14,567 nucleotides of DNA from an uncultured Clostridia bacterium (GCA_937901465.1 CALGTU010000071.1:1-14567), one strand, 5' to 3'; counted from the first letter of the stretch, positions 5,837-13,284 are shown. Numbers and translations are program-made. Notes: generated by a model not told the origin, from the letters alone.

Positions 5837-7081
5837 TTACTCTGAAGTGTAAGGTTCAACTTTGTGGAAAATTTTTATATCAACAAGAGCATCGATGAAA
5901 GTTCCGTTTTCGATGTATTCTTCCGAGAAGATTTTGCCATCTTCTCGTATGAGATTCAGGAGCGAACTCTTATCATAAGGAATAAGAAGTTTTACTCTTC
6001 TTGCAGTTTCGGGAAGATTTTTTGCGATACAAGAAAGCAGGTTATCAAAACCTTCTCTGTTCTTTGCTGAAATCTTTACCGTTGTATCATTTTCTTTTAT
6101 GCATTCGGGTTCAGAAAGACAATCACACTTATTGAGAACATCAATAACGGGTATTCCGTCACAACCGAGTTCTGAAAGAAGTTCTTTTGTAACCTTTGCC
6201 TGTTCTGCTGCGTCATCCGAACTTATATCAGATATATGAAGAATGATATCTGCGTTAGCAGCTTCTTCAAGTGTGCTTTTAAAAGCTTCTACAAGATGAT
6301 GAGGAAGTCTGCTTATAAGTCCGACAGTATCGACTAAAAGAACAGACCTTCCGTCAGGAAGCTCAATAGAACGGGATGTTATGTCAAGAGTTGCAAAAAG
6401 TTTGTTTTCGGCGATTACTCCAGCATCGGTAAGAGCGTTTAAAAGGGTTGATTTACCAACATTTGTATATCCTACGATAGCAGCAGTTAAAACGCCGTCT
6501 TTTTTTCTTCTTTTTCTATGAAGTTCTCTGCGTTTTTCGAGTTCTTTGAGTTCGTCTTCAAGAAATTCTATTCTTCGTCTTATATGACGCTTGTCTGTTT
6601 CAAGTTTTGTTTCTCCGGGGCCTCTTGTGCCTACTCCGCCACCGAGTCTTGACATTTCAATTCCTCTTCCCGCAAGCCTTGGAAGACGATATCTCTGCTG
6701 AGCAAGCTCAACCTGAATTCTTCCTTCTTTCGAAAGGGCTCTTTGTGCAAAAATATCGAGAATAAGCGTTGTTCTGTCAATAACTCTTATGTCAAGAATA
6801 TTTTCTATGTTTCTTGTCTGATTTGCAGTAAGTTCGTGGTCAAATATCGCGAGATTTATTCCGGTTTCTTCGATAAGCGGGAGAACTTCATTGAGTTTTC
6901 CGTCACCGATACAAGTTGCTGTATCGATAGCAGGGCGTTTCTGTGTCAGTACTGCTTCAACTTCAACTCCTGCTGTTTTTGAAAGTTCTTTTAGTTCTTC
7001 AAGAGAGCGTTCGTTGTCGAAATCGTTTGTATCAACAGAAACGAGAAGCGCTTTTGTTATCTGAGTGGTGTTTTCAGTCAT
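5837..7081 (-). CDS. hflX: Ribosome-associated GTPase HflX
   Basis: A 414-residue TRAFAC-class GTPase that acts on 50S/70S ribosomes, often in rescue after stress. The N-terminal HflX domain spans about 10-195 and includes RLGGGVGTRGPGETKLETD (145-163) and an Arg/Lys-rich helical part. The GTPase domain has G1 GYTNVGKST (204-212), G3 DTVG (251-254), G4 NKCD (317-320) and G5 SAK (338-340). Thr-231 in the ATLD segment fits G2. AAAGGA (7091-7096) lies 9 bases upstream of the ATG. No convincing terminator follows, so some transcription may run into the XRE operon. Confidence 0.95.
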   Translation of the reverse strand: MTENTTQITKALLVSVDTNDFDNERSLEELKELSKTAGVEVEAVLTQKRPAIDTATCIGDGKLNEVLPLIEETGINLAIFDHELTANQTRNIENILDIRVIDRTTLILDIFAQRALSKEGRIQVELAQQRYRLPRLAGRGIEMSRLGGGVGTRGPGETKLETDKRHIRRRIEFLEDELKELEKRRELHRKRRKKDGVLTAAIVGYTNVGKSTLLNALTDAGVIAENKLFATLDITSRSIELPDGRSVLLVDTVGLISRLPHHLVEAFKSTLEEAANADIILHISDISSDDAAEQAKVTKELLSELGCDGIPVIDVLNKCDCLSEPECIKENDTTVKISAKNREGFDNLLSCIAKNLPETARRVKLLIPYDKSSLLNLIREDGKIFSEEYIENGTFIDALVDIKIFHKVEPYTSE

Positions 7082-7116
7082 ATCTATAAATCCTTTCGGC
7101 TTGTTTACATAAGGTA

Positions 7117-7145
7117 AATATACTTTATTTTATTGTTAAAGTCAA
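7117..7145 (-). promoter_or_regulatory. Promoter of hflX
   Basis: On the minus strand, TTGACT (7140-7145), 17 bases and TATATT (7117-7122). Each box is one base from consensus. Confidence 0.75.
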
Positions 7146-7202
7146 TAGATTTAAGTGCTGTTTTTTATGTAATATGCAAGAAGGGCATTTTATTAAAAAC
7201 GG

Positions 7203-7231
7203 TTGAAAAAGCCTTGAAAATATAGTATAAT
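7203..7231 (+). promoter_or_regulatory. Promoter of the EAL-HDOD gene
   Basis: TTGAAA (7203-7208), 17 bases and a perfect TATAAT (7226-7231). It is divergent from the hflX promoter, with about 57 bases between the two -35 boxes. Confidence 0.8.
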
Positions 7232-7264
7232 AAAGGTTAGTAAATTTTCGGGAGGTTATTTATT

Positions 7265-8479
7265 ATGGCATATATGGTTCGACAGTCTATTATGGATGCT
7301 AACCAGAAAGTTCTCGGATATGAAATGCGTTATTGTGATGACAATCTTAACGCAACAGATGATGAAAATGCCGCTGCTAACGCAGTTTCAAATATGCTCA
7401 CACAGGTAGGAAACGATAGTCTTACAGGCAATAAACCCGTTTTCCTTAACTTCACATGGAATCTTCTTGAAAGAAAGGTTCCTGAAATGTTCTCGCCTGA
7501 TAAACTCATTATGGTCGTTGAAGATTCTATTCTTATCGATCCAAAATCAAACGATACAATAATAGAATACCGCAAAAACGGCTATAAAATCGCTATAACC
7601 GATTTCCAGTTCTTCCCCAGATATTTCGGTATTCTCGATAGCGTTGATTACATCAGACTCTGCTTCAGCTATGGTGATACATCAACTTTCTCAAGTATCA
7701 TCCAGATAGCGAAGGCATTCAACAAAAAAATCATCGCTTACGGTATTGAAACAAAGGAAGCTTATGACGAAGCAGCAGAACTCGGATGCGATTATTTTGA
7801 AGGTTCATTTGTTGCCGAAAAACTTCCTACAACTATCAAAAAGACAGACTTCTTGCAGGGCAACTTCTTTCTTCTCATGGTTGCTGTTACAAAGCCTGAA
7901 ATTGATTATGATGAAGTATCAGAAATCATTTCACGAGATGTAACTCTTACATTCGCGCTTCTCAAGCTTGTAAATTCAGCATGGTTTGCTTTAAGAAACA
8001 AAGCGTCAACAGTAAAACAGGCTCTCGTTGTTCTCGGTATAAGCCAGCTCAAGCAGTGGATTTACCTCCTCAGCTTCAGACAGAGCGATGGCTCAATGCC
8101 TGATGAACTTATAAAGCTCTCGTTCCTCAGAGCGAATTTTGCTGAACAACTTTCAAAATATGCCAAGGATCTTCCTATTGACTCAACAGAAGCTTATCTT
8201 CTCGGAATGTTCTCAACTCTCGGAAAACTCACACAGATTCCCCTTGAAGATGCTCTCCGTGAACTTCCTATTTCAGAGCATATAAAAACTGCTCTCATTT
8301 CAAGAGAGGGAAGATGCGGTCTTCTTTATGATGTTATCCTCTGCTATGAAAAGGCAAGCTGGAATGCTATGGCAGAAGCTGCTGAAAAACTTGAAATTCC
8401 TACCGATAAGATAGCACAGATTTACTTCGAATGTGTTGAAAAGGTAAACGACATTTGGACAGGAATTATGACAACATAA
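7265..8479 (+). CDS. Degenerate EAL plus HDOD-domain signalling protein
   Basis: A 404-residue cytoplasmic protein with the layout of the YuxH/CdgJ group. An EAL-like domain (about 1-190) is followed by an HDOD domain (about 196-390). The EAL part keeps the fold marks GYEMRY (18-23), LNFT (61-64), VVED (84-87), ITDF (111-114) and AYGIE (158-162). The phosphodiesterase motif is altered: EAL reads EMR, the D-D-F-G loop reads T-D-F-Q, and the K-[IV]-D strand reads R-L-C. Cyclic-di-GMP hydrolysis is therefore unlikely, and a scaffold role is inferred. GGGAGG (7250-7255) lies 9 bases before the ATG. It is a single-gene unit with its own promoter and terminator. Confidence 0.85.
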   Translation: MAYMVRQSIMDANQKVLGYEMRYCDDNLNATDDENAAANAVSNMLTQVGNDSLTGNKPVFLNFTWNLLERKVPEMFSPDKLIMVVEDSILIDPKSNDTIIEYRKNGYKIAITDFQFFPRYFGILDSVDYIRLCFSYGDTSTFSSIIQIAKAFNKKIIAYGIETKEAYDEAAELGCDYFEGSFVAEKLPTTIKKTDFLQGNFFLLMVAVTKPEIDYDEVSEIISRDVTLTFALLKLVNSAWFALRNKASTVKQALVVLGISQLKQWIYLLSFRQSDGSMPDELIKLSFLRANFAEQLSKYAKDLPIDSTEAYLLGMFSTLGKLTQIPLEDALRELPISEHIKTALISREGRCGLLYDVILCYEKASWNAMAEAAEKLEIPTDKIAQIYFECVEKVNDIWTGIMTT

Positions 8480-8484
8480 TCTAT

Positions 8485-8520
8485 ATAGCACCGAGCGGAT
8501 TTTCCCTCGGTGCTATTGTT
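8485..8520 (+). terminator. Intrinsic terminator of the EAL-HDOD gene
   Basis: A perfect 11-base-pair stem (8485-8495 with 8506-8516) with a 10-base loop, then TGTTGT. The T tail is broken by G residues, so strength is uncertain. Confidence 0.75.
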
Positions 8521-8600
8521 GTAATACCCATATTTTTTAACTTCATTTTTGGTATAGTGTATAAAATTCACAATTATGCAAAAAAGGGATTAATAGGTCA

Positions 8601-8623
8601 AAAAACTCTTGAAATGAGTTTTT
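8601..8623. repeat. Inverted repeat enclosing the dtxR-family -35 box
   Basis: AAAAACTC (8601-8608) and GAGTTTTT (8616-8623) form a perfect 8-base-pair dyad. The 7-base centre contains the -35 box TTGAAA. It could be an operator, or a weak terminator reading rightward. Confidence 0.4.
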
Positions 8624-8637
8624 GTTTGTGATATACT
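8609..8637 (+). promoter_or_regulatory. Promoter of the DtxR-family gene
   Basis: TTGAAA (8609-8614), 17 bases and TATACT (8632-8637), each one base from consensus. The predicted transcript starts near 8644. Confidence 0.75.
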
Positions 8638-8649
8638 TTATAAGGTATA
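8632..8649. promoter_or_regulatory. Imperfect 18-base palindrome, candidate DtxR-family operator
   Basis: TATACTTTATAAGGTATA pairs at 8 of 9 positions and covers the -10 box and transcript start of the metal-regulator gene. Position, size and symmetry fit an autoregulatory DtxR/MntR-type operator, but the bases do not match the textbook IdeR or MntR boxes. Confidence 0.5.
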
Positions 8650-8669
8650 AATTTACGGAGGTGAACAGA

Positions 8670-9050
8670 ATGTCAAGACTTCTCGAATCAGGGGAAAATT
8701 ATCTCGAAACAATCCTTGTTCTTCGTGAAAAAGGTATTTCTGTTCGTTCTATCGATATCGCCAATGAAATGGGATTTTCAAAGCCAAGCGTAAGCAGAGC
8801 TGTTAAAAATCTCAAGGATGGCGGTTTTATTTCTGTTGATGGTAATGGTTTTATTTCTCTTACAGATATCGGTGAAGAAACAGCCCGTAAAATTTATGAA
8901 CGTCACGAAATTATTTCTGCGTGGCTTATTGATATTGGTGTTGATGAAAAAACTGCTCTCGAAGACGCTTGTCGTATTGAACACGATATAAGTGTTGTTA
9001 CTTTTGAAAAATTAAAGCAGCATATATTAAGTCTTAAAAATCCGGAATAA
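8670..9050 (+). CDS. DtxR/MntR-family metal-dependent transcriptional regulator
   Basis: A 126-residue regulator with an N-terminal winged helix-turn-helix (about 1-65; recognition region GFSKPSVSRAVKNL, 35-48) and a metal-binding dimerisation domain (about 66-123). There is no C-terminal SH3-like domain, so it has MntR-like length. Candidate ligands are Glu13, His79, Glu98, Cys101, Glu104 and His105. ACRIEH (100-105) matches the iron-type A-C-R-W-E-H of DtxR rather than the manganese-type MntR site. The position of DtxR Met10/MntR Asp8 is Asn10. GGAGGTGA (8657-8664) fixes the start; an upstream in-frame start at 8622 precedes the promoter's -10. Targets are unknown; autoregulation is likely. 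Confidence 0.87.
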   Translation: MSRLLESGENYLETILVLREKGISVRSIDIANEMGFSKPSVSRAVKNLKDGGFISVDGNGFISLTDIGEETARKIYERHEIISAWLIDIGVDEKTALEDACRIEHDISVVTFEKLKQHILSLKNPE

Positions 9051-9083
9051 GCGGCATTGTTGTCGCTTTTTTCGGGTTTTTTT
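9042..9083 (+). terminator. Intrinsic terminator overlapping the DtxR-family stop codon
   Basis: A stem of about 14 pairs with one mismatch (9042-9056 with 9061-9075), a TTGT loop and a T run at 9077-9083. The 5' arm includes the last codons and the stop codon, so a terminating ribosome may affect folding. Confidence 0.8.
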
Positions 9084-9103
9084 AAAAATGTTTCAAAATA
9101 CTA

Positions 9104-9132
9104 TTTTCTTTTATGTCGAAATGTGATATAAT
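9104..9132 (+). promoter_or_regulatory. Promoter of carB with embedded Spo0A-like box
   Basis: TATAAT (9127-9132) with TG at 9124-9125 gives an extended -10; the -35 at 9104-9109 is poor. TATGTCGAAA (9112-9121) in the spacer differs from the Spo0A consensus TTTGTCGAAA at one base. Regulation by Spo0A is inference. Confidence 0.6.
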
Positions 9133-9168
9133 AGAAAAGATAAAATGATTTTTTAACAAAGTTAAAAA

Positions 9169-9180
9169 GGGGAAAACCCC
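9169..9180 (+). promoter_or_regulatory. Small GC hairpin in the carB leader
   Basis: GGGGAAAACCCC forms a four-pair GC stem with an AAAA loop in an otherwise AT-rich leader of about 75 bases. No T run follows, so it is not a terminator. Its role is unknown. Confidence 0.4.
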
Positions 9181-9214
9181 ATAAAGATATATTTTCTGTA
9201 AGGAGTGTTTTTAA

Positions 9215-12200
9215 ATGGAGAACAAAAAGAAAAAGGTCCTTATAATCGGTTCAGGTCCTATCATTATCGGACAGGCATGTGAATTTGACTATTCAGGAAC
9301 ACAGGCTTGTAAGGCGCTCAGAAAACTCGGATATGAAATTGTCCTTGTTAACTCTAACCCTGCAACAATCATGACAGACCCTGAAACTGCCGATGTTACA
9401 TATATCGAACCTCTCAACGCAGCTCGTCTCGAAGAAATCATTGCAAAAGAACGCCCTGATTGCCTTCTTCCTAACCTTGGCGGACAGTCGGGTCTTAACC
9501 TCTGTTCAGAACTCGCACAGCTCGGAGTTCTCGAAAAATACAATGTAGAAGTTATCGGCGTTCAGGTTGACGCAATCGAACGTGGTGAAGACAGAATAGA
9601 ATTCAAGAAGACTATGGATAGTCTCGGAATAGAAATGGCAAGAAGTGAAGTTGCATATACAGTTGACGAAGCACTTGCTATCGCTGATAAACTCGGTTAT
9701 CCCGTAGTTCTTCGTCCTGCATATACAATGGGTGGAACAGGCGGCGGTATTGTTTATAATATCGAAGAACTCAAATCAGTATGTGCAAGAGGACTTCAGG
9801 CTTCTCTCGTAGGACAGGTTCTCGTTGAAGAATGTATTCTCGGTTGGGAAGAACTTGAACTCGAAGTAGTAAGAGACCGTGAAGGCAATATGATAACAGT
9901 CTGCTACATCGAAAACATCGACCCCCTCGGCGTTCATACAGGAGACAGCTTCTGTTCAGCTCCTATGATTACAATTTCAGAAGATGTTCAGAAGGAACTT
10001 CAGCGTCAGGCTTATAAGATTGTTGATGCTATCGAAGTAATCGGCGGAACAAACGTTCAGTTTGCAAGAAACCCCGAAGACGGAAGAATTGCTGTAATCG
10101 AAATCAACCCCAGAACATCCCGTTCATCAGCACTCGCATCAAAGGCAACAGGTTTCCCCATAGCACTTGTTTCAGCTATGCTCGCAACAGGTCTTACTCT
10201 TAAGGATATCCCTTGCGGAAAATACGGAACACTTGATAAATATCGTCCCGATGGCGATTATATCGTTATCAAGTTTGCTCGTTGGGCATTTGAAAAGTTC
10301 AAGAAGGCAGAAGATAAACTCGGTACACAGATGAGAGCCGTAGGCGAAGTTATGAGTATCGGTAAAACATATAAGGAAGCTTTCCAGAAGGCTATCAGAA
10401 GTCTCGAAAAGGGAAGATACGGCCTTGGTTTTGCCGAAAATTACAACAAGAAAACTAAAGAAGAACTCATCAAGATGCTCCACACTCCTACATCAGAACG
10501 TCAGTTTGTTATGTATGAAGCACTCAGAAAGGGCGCAACTGTTGATGAACTCTTTGAACTTACAAAAATCAAGAAATACTTTATCAATCAGATGAAGGAA
10601 CTTGTTGATGAAGAAAACGCACTTATGCAGAATAAGGGTGCCGTTCCCGCTAAGGAAGTTCTCTTACAGGCAAAGAAAGATGGCTTCTCAGATAAATACC
10701 TCTCACAGATTCTTGAAATTCCTGAATCAGATATCCGCGAAAAGAGAATTGAATATGGTATAACAGAAGCGTGGGAAGGTGTTCATGTAAGCGGAACAGA
10801 AAACTCAGCATACTACTATTCTTCATACAATATTGAAGAAGATAAGAGCCCTGTATCTGAAGGCAAGCCTAAGGTTATGATTTTAGGTTCAGGTCCTAAC
10901 AGAATAGGCCAGGGTATTGAATTCGACTATTGCTGTGTTCATGCTGCGAACGCTCTTCGTGAACTCGGATTTGAAACAATTATGATTAACTGTAACCCAG
11001 AAACAGTTTCAACCGACTATGACACATCAGACAAGCTCTATTTCGAACCTCTCACACTTGAAGATGTTCTCGCAATTCACGATAAAGAAAAGCCCGTAGG
11101 CGTTATCGCACAGTTTGGTGGACAGACTCCTCTCAATCTTGCGGCCGACCTTAAAAAAGTAGGTGTCAATATTCTCGGAACAACTCCCGAAACTATTGAC
11201 TTTGCCGAAGACAGAGACCTTTTCCGTGCTATGATGGAAAAACTTGAAATTCCTATGCCTGAGTCGGGTATGGCTGTAACAGTTGAAGACGCTATCGAAA
11301 TCGCAAACAGAATAGGATATCCCGTAATGGTTCGTCCTTCTTATGTTCTCGGCGGACGCGGAATGGAAGTTGTTCATGATGAAGAAGGCCTCAGAATTTA
11401 TATGAAGGCCGCAGTGGGTGTTACTCCTGACAGACCTATCCTCGTTGACCGTTTCCTCAGCAATGCAACAGAATGTGAAGCAGACGCGATAAGCGACGGT
11501 GAAAATGTATTTGTTCCCGCAGTTATGGAACATATCGAACTTGCAGGTATCCATTCAGGCGACTCTGCTTGCATCCTTCCTTCGCTCAATATCTCACCCA
11601 AGAATGTTGAAACAATCAAGGAATATACAAAGAAGATCGCAAAGGAAATGGATGTACGCGGTCTTATGAATATGCAGTATGCTATCGAAGGAGATAAGGT
11701 TTATGTTCTCGAAGCCAACCCTCGTGCATCAAGAACAGTTCCTCTTGTTTCTAAGGTATGTAACATAAAGATGGTCAAGATTGCAACAGAAATCATCACA
11801 GCTCCTCTTACAGGAAATGCATCACCCGTTCCTGCCCTCAAGGAAAGAAAATTCAACCATTATGGTGTCAAGGAAGCTGTATTCCCATTCAATATGTTTA
11901 CAGAAGTTGACCCGCTTTTAGGACCTGAAATGCGTTCAACAGGTGAAGTTCTCGGAATGTCAGATAACTTTGGCGAAGCATACTTCAAGGCACAGGAAGC
12001 TACCCAGACAAAGATTGCCCTTTCGGGAACAGTTCTTATCAGTGTCAACAACAGCGATAAGCCTGAGGTTGTTGAAGTTGCGAAGGGCTTTGAGGAATGT
12101 GGATTTAAAATTATCGCAACAGGCGGAACACATAAGCTCATTACAGAAAACGGCATAAAGGCTGAAAAGATAGCAAAACTTCAGGAAGGCAGACCCAATA

Positions 12201-12430
12201 TCCTTGATGCTATAACAAACGGTGAAATTGATATCATCATCAATACTCCCGATGACAAACAGGGTAATGAAGATGACAGCTACATCAGAAAGAACGCAGT
12301 ACGCAAGCGTGTATTCTATGTAACAACAATGGCTGCCGCAAAGGCAACTGTTGAAGGTATCAAGGCTATAAAGAATGGTGGCGGAAAGGGAGTTAAGTCT
12401 CTCCAGCAGTTCCATAGCGAAATCGAATAA
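9215..12430 (+). CDS. carB: Carbamoyl-phosphate synthase large subunit
   Basis: A 1071-residue enzyme that makes carbamoyl phosphate from ammonia, bicarbonate and two ATP for arginine and pyrimidine synthesis. The small subunit CarA normally supplies the ammonia from glutamine. Two homologous ATP-grasp halves are visible. The first opens with GSGPIIIGQACEFDYSG and has PAYTMGGTGGG; the second opens near residue 558 with GSGPNRIGQGIEFDY and has PSYVLGGRG. A C-terminal MGS-like allosteric domain (about 932-1071) includes IATGGTHKLI. Length matches the family and no frame break is seen. AAGGAG (9200-9205) lies 9 bases before the ATG. carA is not adjacent; carB is a single-gene unit between two terminators. 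Confidence 0.97.
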   Translation: MENKKKKVLIIGSGPIIIGQACEFDYSGTQACKALRKLGYEIVLVNSNPATIMTDPETADVTYIEPLNAARLEEIIAKERPDCLLPNLGGQSGLNLCSELAQLGVLEKYNVEVIGVQVDAIERGEDRIEFKKTMDSLGIEMARSEVAYTVDEALAIADKLGYPVVLRPAYTMGGTGGGIVYNIEELKSVCARGLQASLVGQVLVEECILGWEELELEVVRDREGNMITVCYIENIDPLGVHTGDSFCSAPMITISEDVQKELQRQAYKIVDAIEVIGGTNVQFARNPEDGRIAVIEINPRTSRSSALASKATGFPIALVSAMLATGLTLKDIPCGKYGTLDKYRPDGDYIVIKFARWAFEKFKKAEDKLGTQMRAVGEVMSIGKTYKEAFQKAIRSLEKGRYGLGFAENYNKKTKEELIKMLHTPTSERQFVMYEALRKGATVDELFELTKIKKYFINQMKELVDEENALMQNKGAVPAKEVLLQAKKDGFSDKYLSQILEIPESDIREKRIEYGITEAWEGVHVSGTENSAYYYSSYNIEEDKSPVSEGKPKVMILGSGPNRIGQGIEFDYCCVHAANALRELGFETIMINCNPETVSTDYDTSDKLYFEPLTLEDVLAIHDKEKPVGVIAQFGGQTPLNLAADLKKVGVNILGTTPETIDFAEDRDLFRAMMEKLEIPMPESGMAVTVEDAIEIANRIGYPVMVRPSYVLGGRGMEVVHDEEGLRIYMKAAVGVTPDRPILVDRFLSNATECEADAISDGENVFVPAVMEHIELAGIHSGDSACILPSLNISPKNVETIKEYTKKIAKEMDVRGLMNMQYAIEGDKVYVLEANPRASRTVPLVSKVCNIKMVKIATEIITAPLTGNASPVPALKERKFNHYGVKEAVFPFNMFTEVDPLLGPEMRSTGEVLGMSDNFGEAYFKAQEATQTKIALSGTVLISVNNSDKPEVVEVAKGFEECGFKIIATGGTHKLITENGIKAEKIAKLQEGRPNILDAITNGEIDIIINTPDDKQGNEDDSYIRKNAVRKRVFYVTTMAAAKATVEGIKAIKNGGGKGVKSLQQFHSEIE

Positions 12431-12439
12431 TAAAATAAT

Positions 12440-12474
12440 AAAACCGCTTATGAAAATAATCATAAGCGGTTTTT
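12440..12474 (+). terminator. Intrinsic terminator of carB
   Basis: A perfect 14-base-pair stem (12440-12453 with 12460-12473), a 6-base loop, and T residues to 12474. Confidence 0.9.
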
Positions 12475-12481
12475 GTTATAA

Positions 12482-12510
12482 AGATACCCCGTAAAAAATA
12501 CGGGGTATCT
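12482..12510 (-). terminator. Hairpin terminator of the 74-residue protein gene
   Basis: A perfect 12-base-pair stem (12482-12493 with 12499-12510) with a 5-base loop, 7 bases after the minus-strand stop. The T tail in the minus direction is short (TTTATAAC). Together with the carB hairpin it forms a paired terminator between convergent genes. Confidence 0.75.
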
Positions 12511-12517
12511 GGTTTTA

Positions 12518-12742
12518 TTAAAGACCGAGTTTACCTAAAAGTCCGCCGACTTTATCCTTAACGTCATCGACAGCAACATTAGCCTTAACGCCTTCGATGA
12601 TTTTTTCAATCTGATCATTAGGAAGGTCAACGCCGATAACCTTTTCAACAGCTGTTATAGGATCAGCCTGAAAATCAGATGCGAAGTTCTTGTCATTCTT
12701 GATTTTTTCAACGATTTCTGCGATTTTTGCTTTGATATCCAT
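12518..12742 (-). CDS. Small helical acidic protein, function unknown
   Basis: A 74-residue soluble protein with no signal peptide or cysteine. Residues 1-20 (MDIKAKIAEIVEKIKNDKNF) look like an amphipathic helix. ADPITAVEKVIGVDLPNDQIEKIIEGV (split as ADPITAVEKVIG and VDLPNDQIEKIIEGV, 26-52) has the D-P-x-x-A-V-x-x-x-x-G-V-x-[LI]-P pattern seen in Nif11/NHLP-type peptide leaders. The end, VKDKVGGLLGKLGL (61-74), is a Gly/Leu-rich amphipathic tail. It has its own promoter, ribosome site (AGAGG, 7 bases away) and terminator, so it looks well expressed. No peptide-modifying enzyme or exporter is in the window, so a RiPP role is only one possibility. Bare helical structural or regulatory proteins would look similar. 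Confidence 0.75.
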   Translation of the reverse strand: MDIKAKIAEIVEKIKNDKNFASDFQADPITAVEKVIGVDLPNDQIEKIIEGVKANVAVDDVKDKVGGLLGKLGL

Positions 12743-12789
12743 AAAATTACCTCTTTCATATCTTTATTGCCGACAAAGGCTATAAAAAT

Positions 12790-12818
12790 ATTATATCACC
12801 CTTTGAATAAAAATGCAA
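12790..12818 (-). promoter_or_regulatory. Promoter of the 74-residue protein gene
   Basis: On the minus strand, TTGCAT (12813-12818), 17 bases and a perfect TATAAT (12790-12795) with an upstream TG for an extended -10. A Spo0A-like TTTGTCGGCA (12768-12777) lies just downstream of the predicted start. Confidence 0.65.
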
Positions 12819-12829
12819 TAAAAAGGATT

Positions 12830-13216
12830 TTATATTAAAATGTTTCTCAGTATGTAATATGCCAGAAGAACGACCGAAAAAACTATCCAGAATGGAGCTT
12901 TTCTCGGAATAATTTTAACTTTTTTTCCGAAAAATGAGTATATGAAAAATTCTATATATAACATTATCAATAGCAATAGAATAATTGGTATTGCAGGGTT
13001 GAATTTTACAGCAGAAATTATATCTCCTCTTAGTATTGAAAGAACGCTTCTTGTATTTCCGCAAGCAAAACATTGTATTCCTGTCAAAAGATAAAATGCA
13101 CAGAATTTGGGCAAAAGCGATAGAAAAAAATCTATATTTGTCTTAAGAACAATAAACCCGATGACAAAAAATACGGGAAGAATTATACTGATTATTTTTT
13201 CTTTTTTTCTTTCCAA
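12830..13216 (-). CDS. DUF2752-family membrane protein
   Basis: A 128-residue protein with likely membrane segments at about 8-25, 30-48, 75-95 and 108-127. The centre holds the DUF2752 signature: C39, then TG-x-x-C-x-x-CG-x-TR (45-56, with Cys49 and Cys52), GD and A-x-x-x-NP (73-74). The paired cysteines suggest metal or disulfide chemistry at the membrane, but the family's function is unknown. The start is set at TTG 13216, because GGTGAG (13223-13228) lies 6 bases upstream. An ATG at 13258 lies four bases upstream of the promoter's -10 box, so no transcript from this promoter would carry it. The next gene downstream, for the 74-residue protein, lies 87 bases away. Confidence 0.8.
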   Translation of the reverse strand: MERKKEKIISIILPVFFVIGFIVLKTNIDFFLSLLPKFCAFYLLTGIQCFACGNTRSVLSILRGDIISAVKFNPAIPIILLLLIMLYIEFFIYSFFGKKVKIIPRKAPFWIVFSVVLLAYYILRNILI

Positions 13217-13248
13217 AATGCTCTCACCATCCTTCTGTATGCAGTAAT

Positions 13249-13277
13249 ATTTTATCATAAAAATAATTCCGTTTCAA
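13249..13277 (-). promoter_or_regulatory. Promoter of the DUF2752 gene
   Basis: On the minus strand, TTGAAA (13272-13277), 17 bases and TAAAAT (13249-13254) with TG giving an extended -10. The predicted start lies near 13242, downstream of the ATG at 13258 and upstream of the TTG at 13216. Confidence 0.7.
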
Positions 13278-13284
13278 TAAACTG

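Noticed and set aside
7278..7284. TTCGACA, an inverted Spo0A core, near the start of the EAL-HDOD gene
   Set aside because: It is inside the coding sequence, and about two 7-base matches are expected by chance in a window of this length.
11027..11554. 175-codon minus-strand ORF inside carB
   Set aside because: It is fully antisense to a conserved, intact carB, has no ribosome site or family motif, and its composition is that of a reverse frame.
11960..12463. 167-codon minus-strand ORF over the end of carB
   Set aside because: Antisense shadow of the MGS domain of carB. It also crosses the carB terminator hairpin.
13217..13258. ATG start at 13258 for the DUF2752 protein
   Set aside because: It lies just upstream of the predicted -10 box, and no ribosome site precedes it. 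TTG 13216 has GGTGAG at the right distance.
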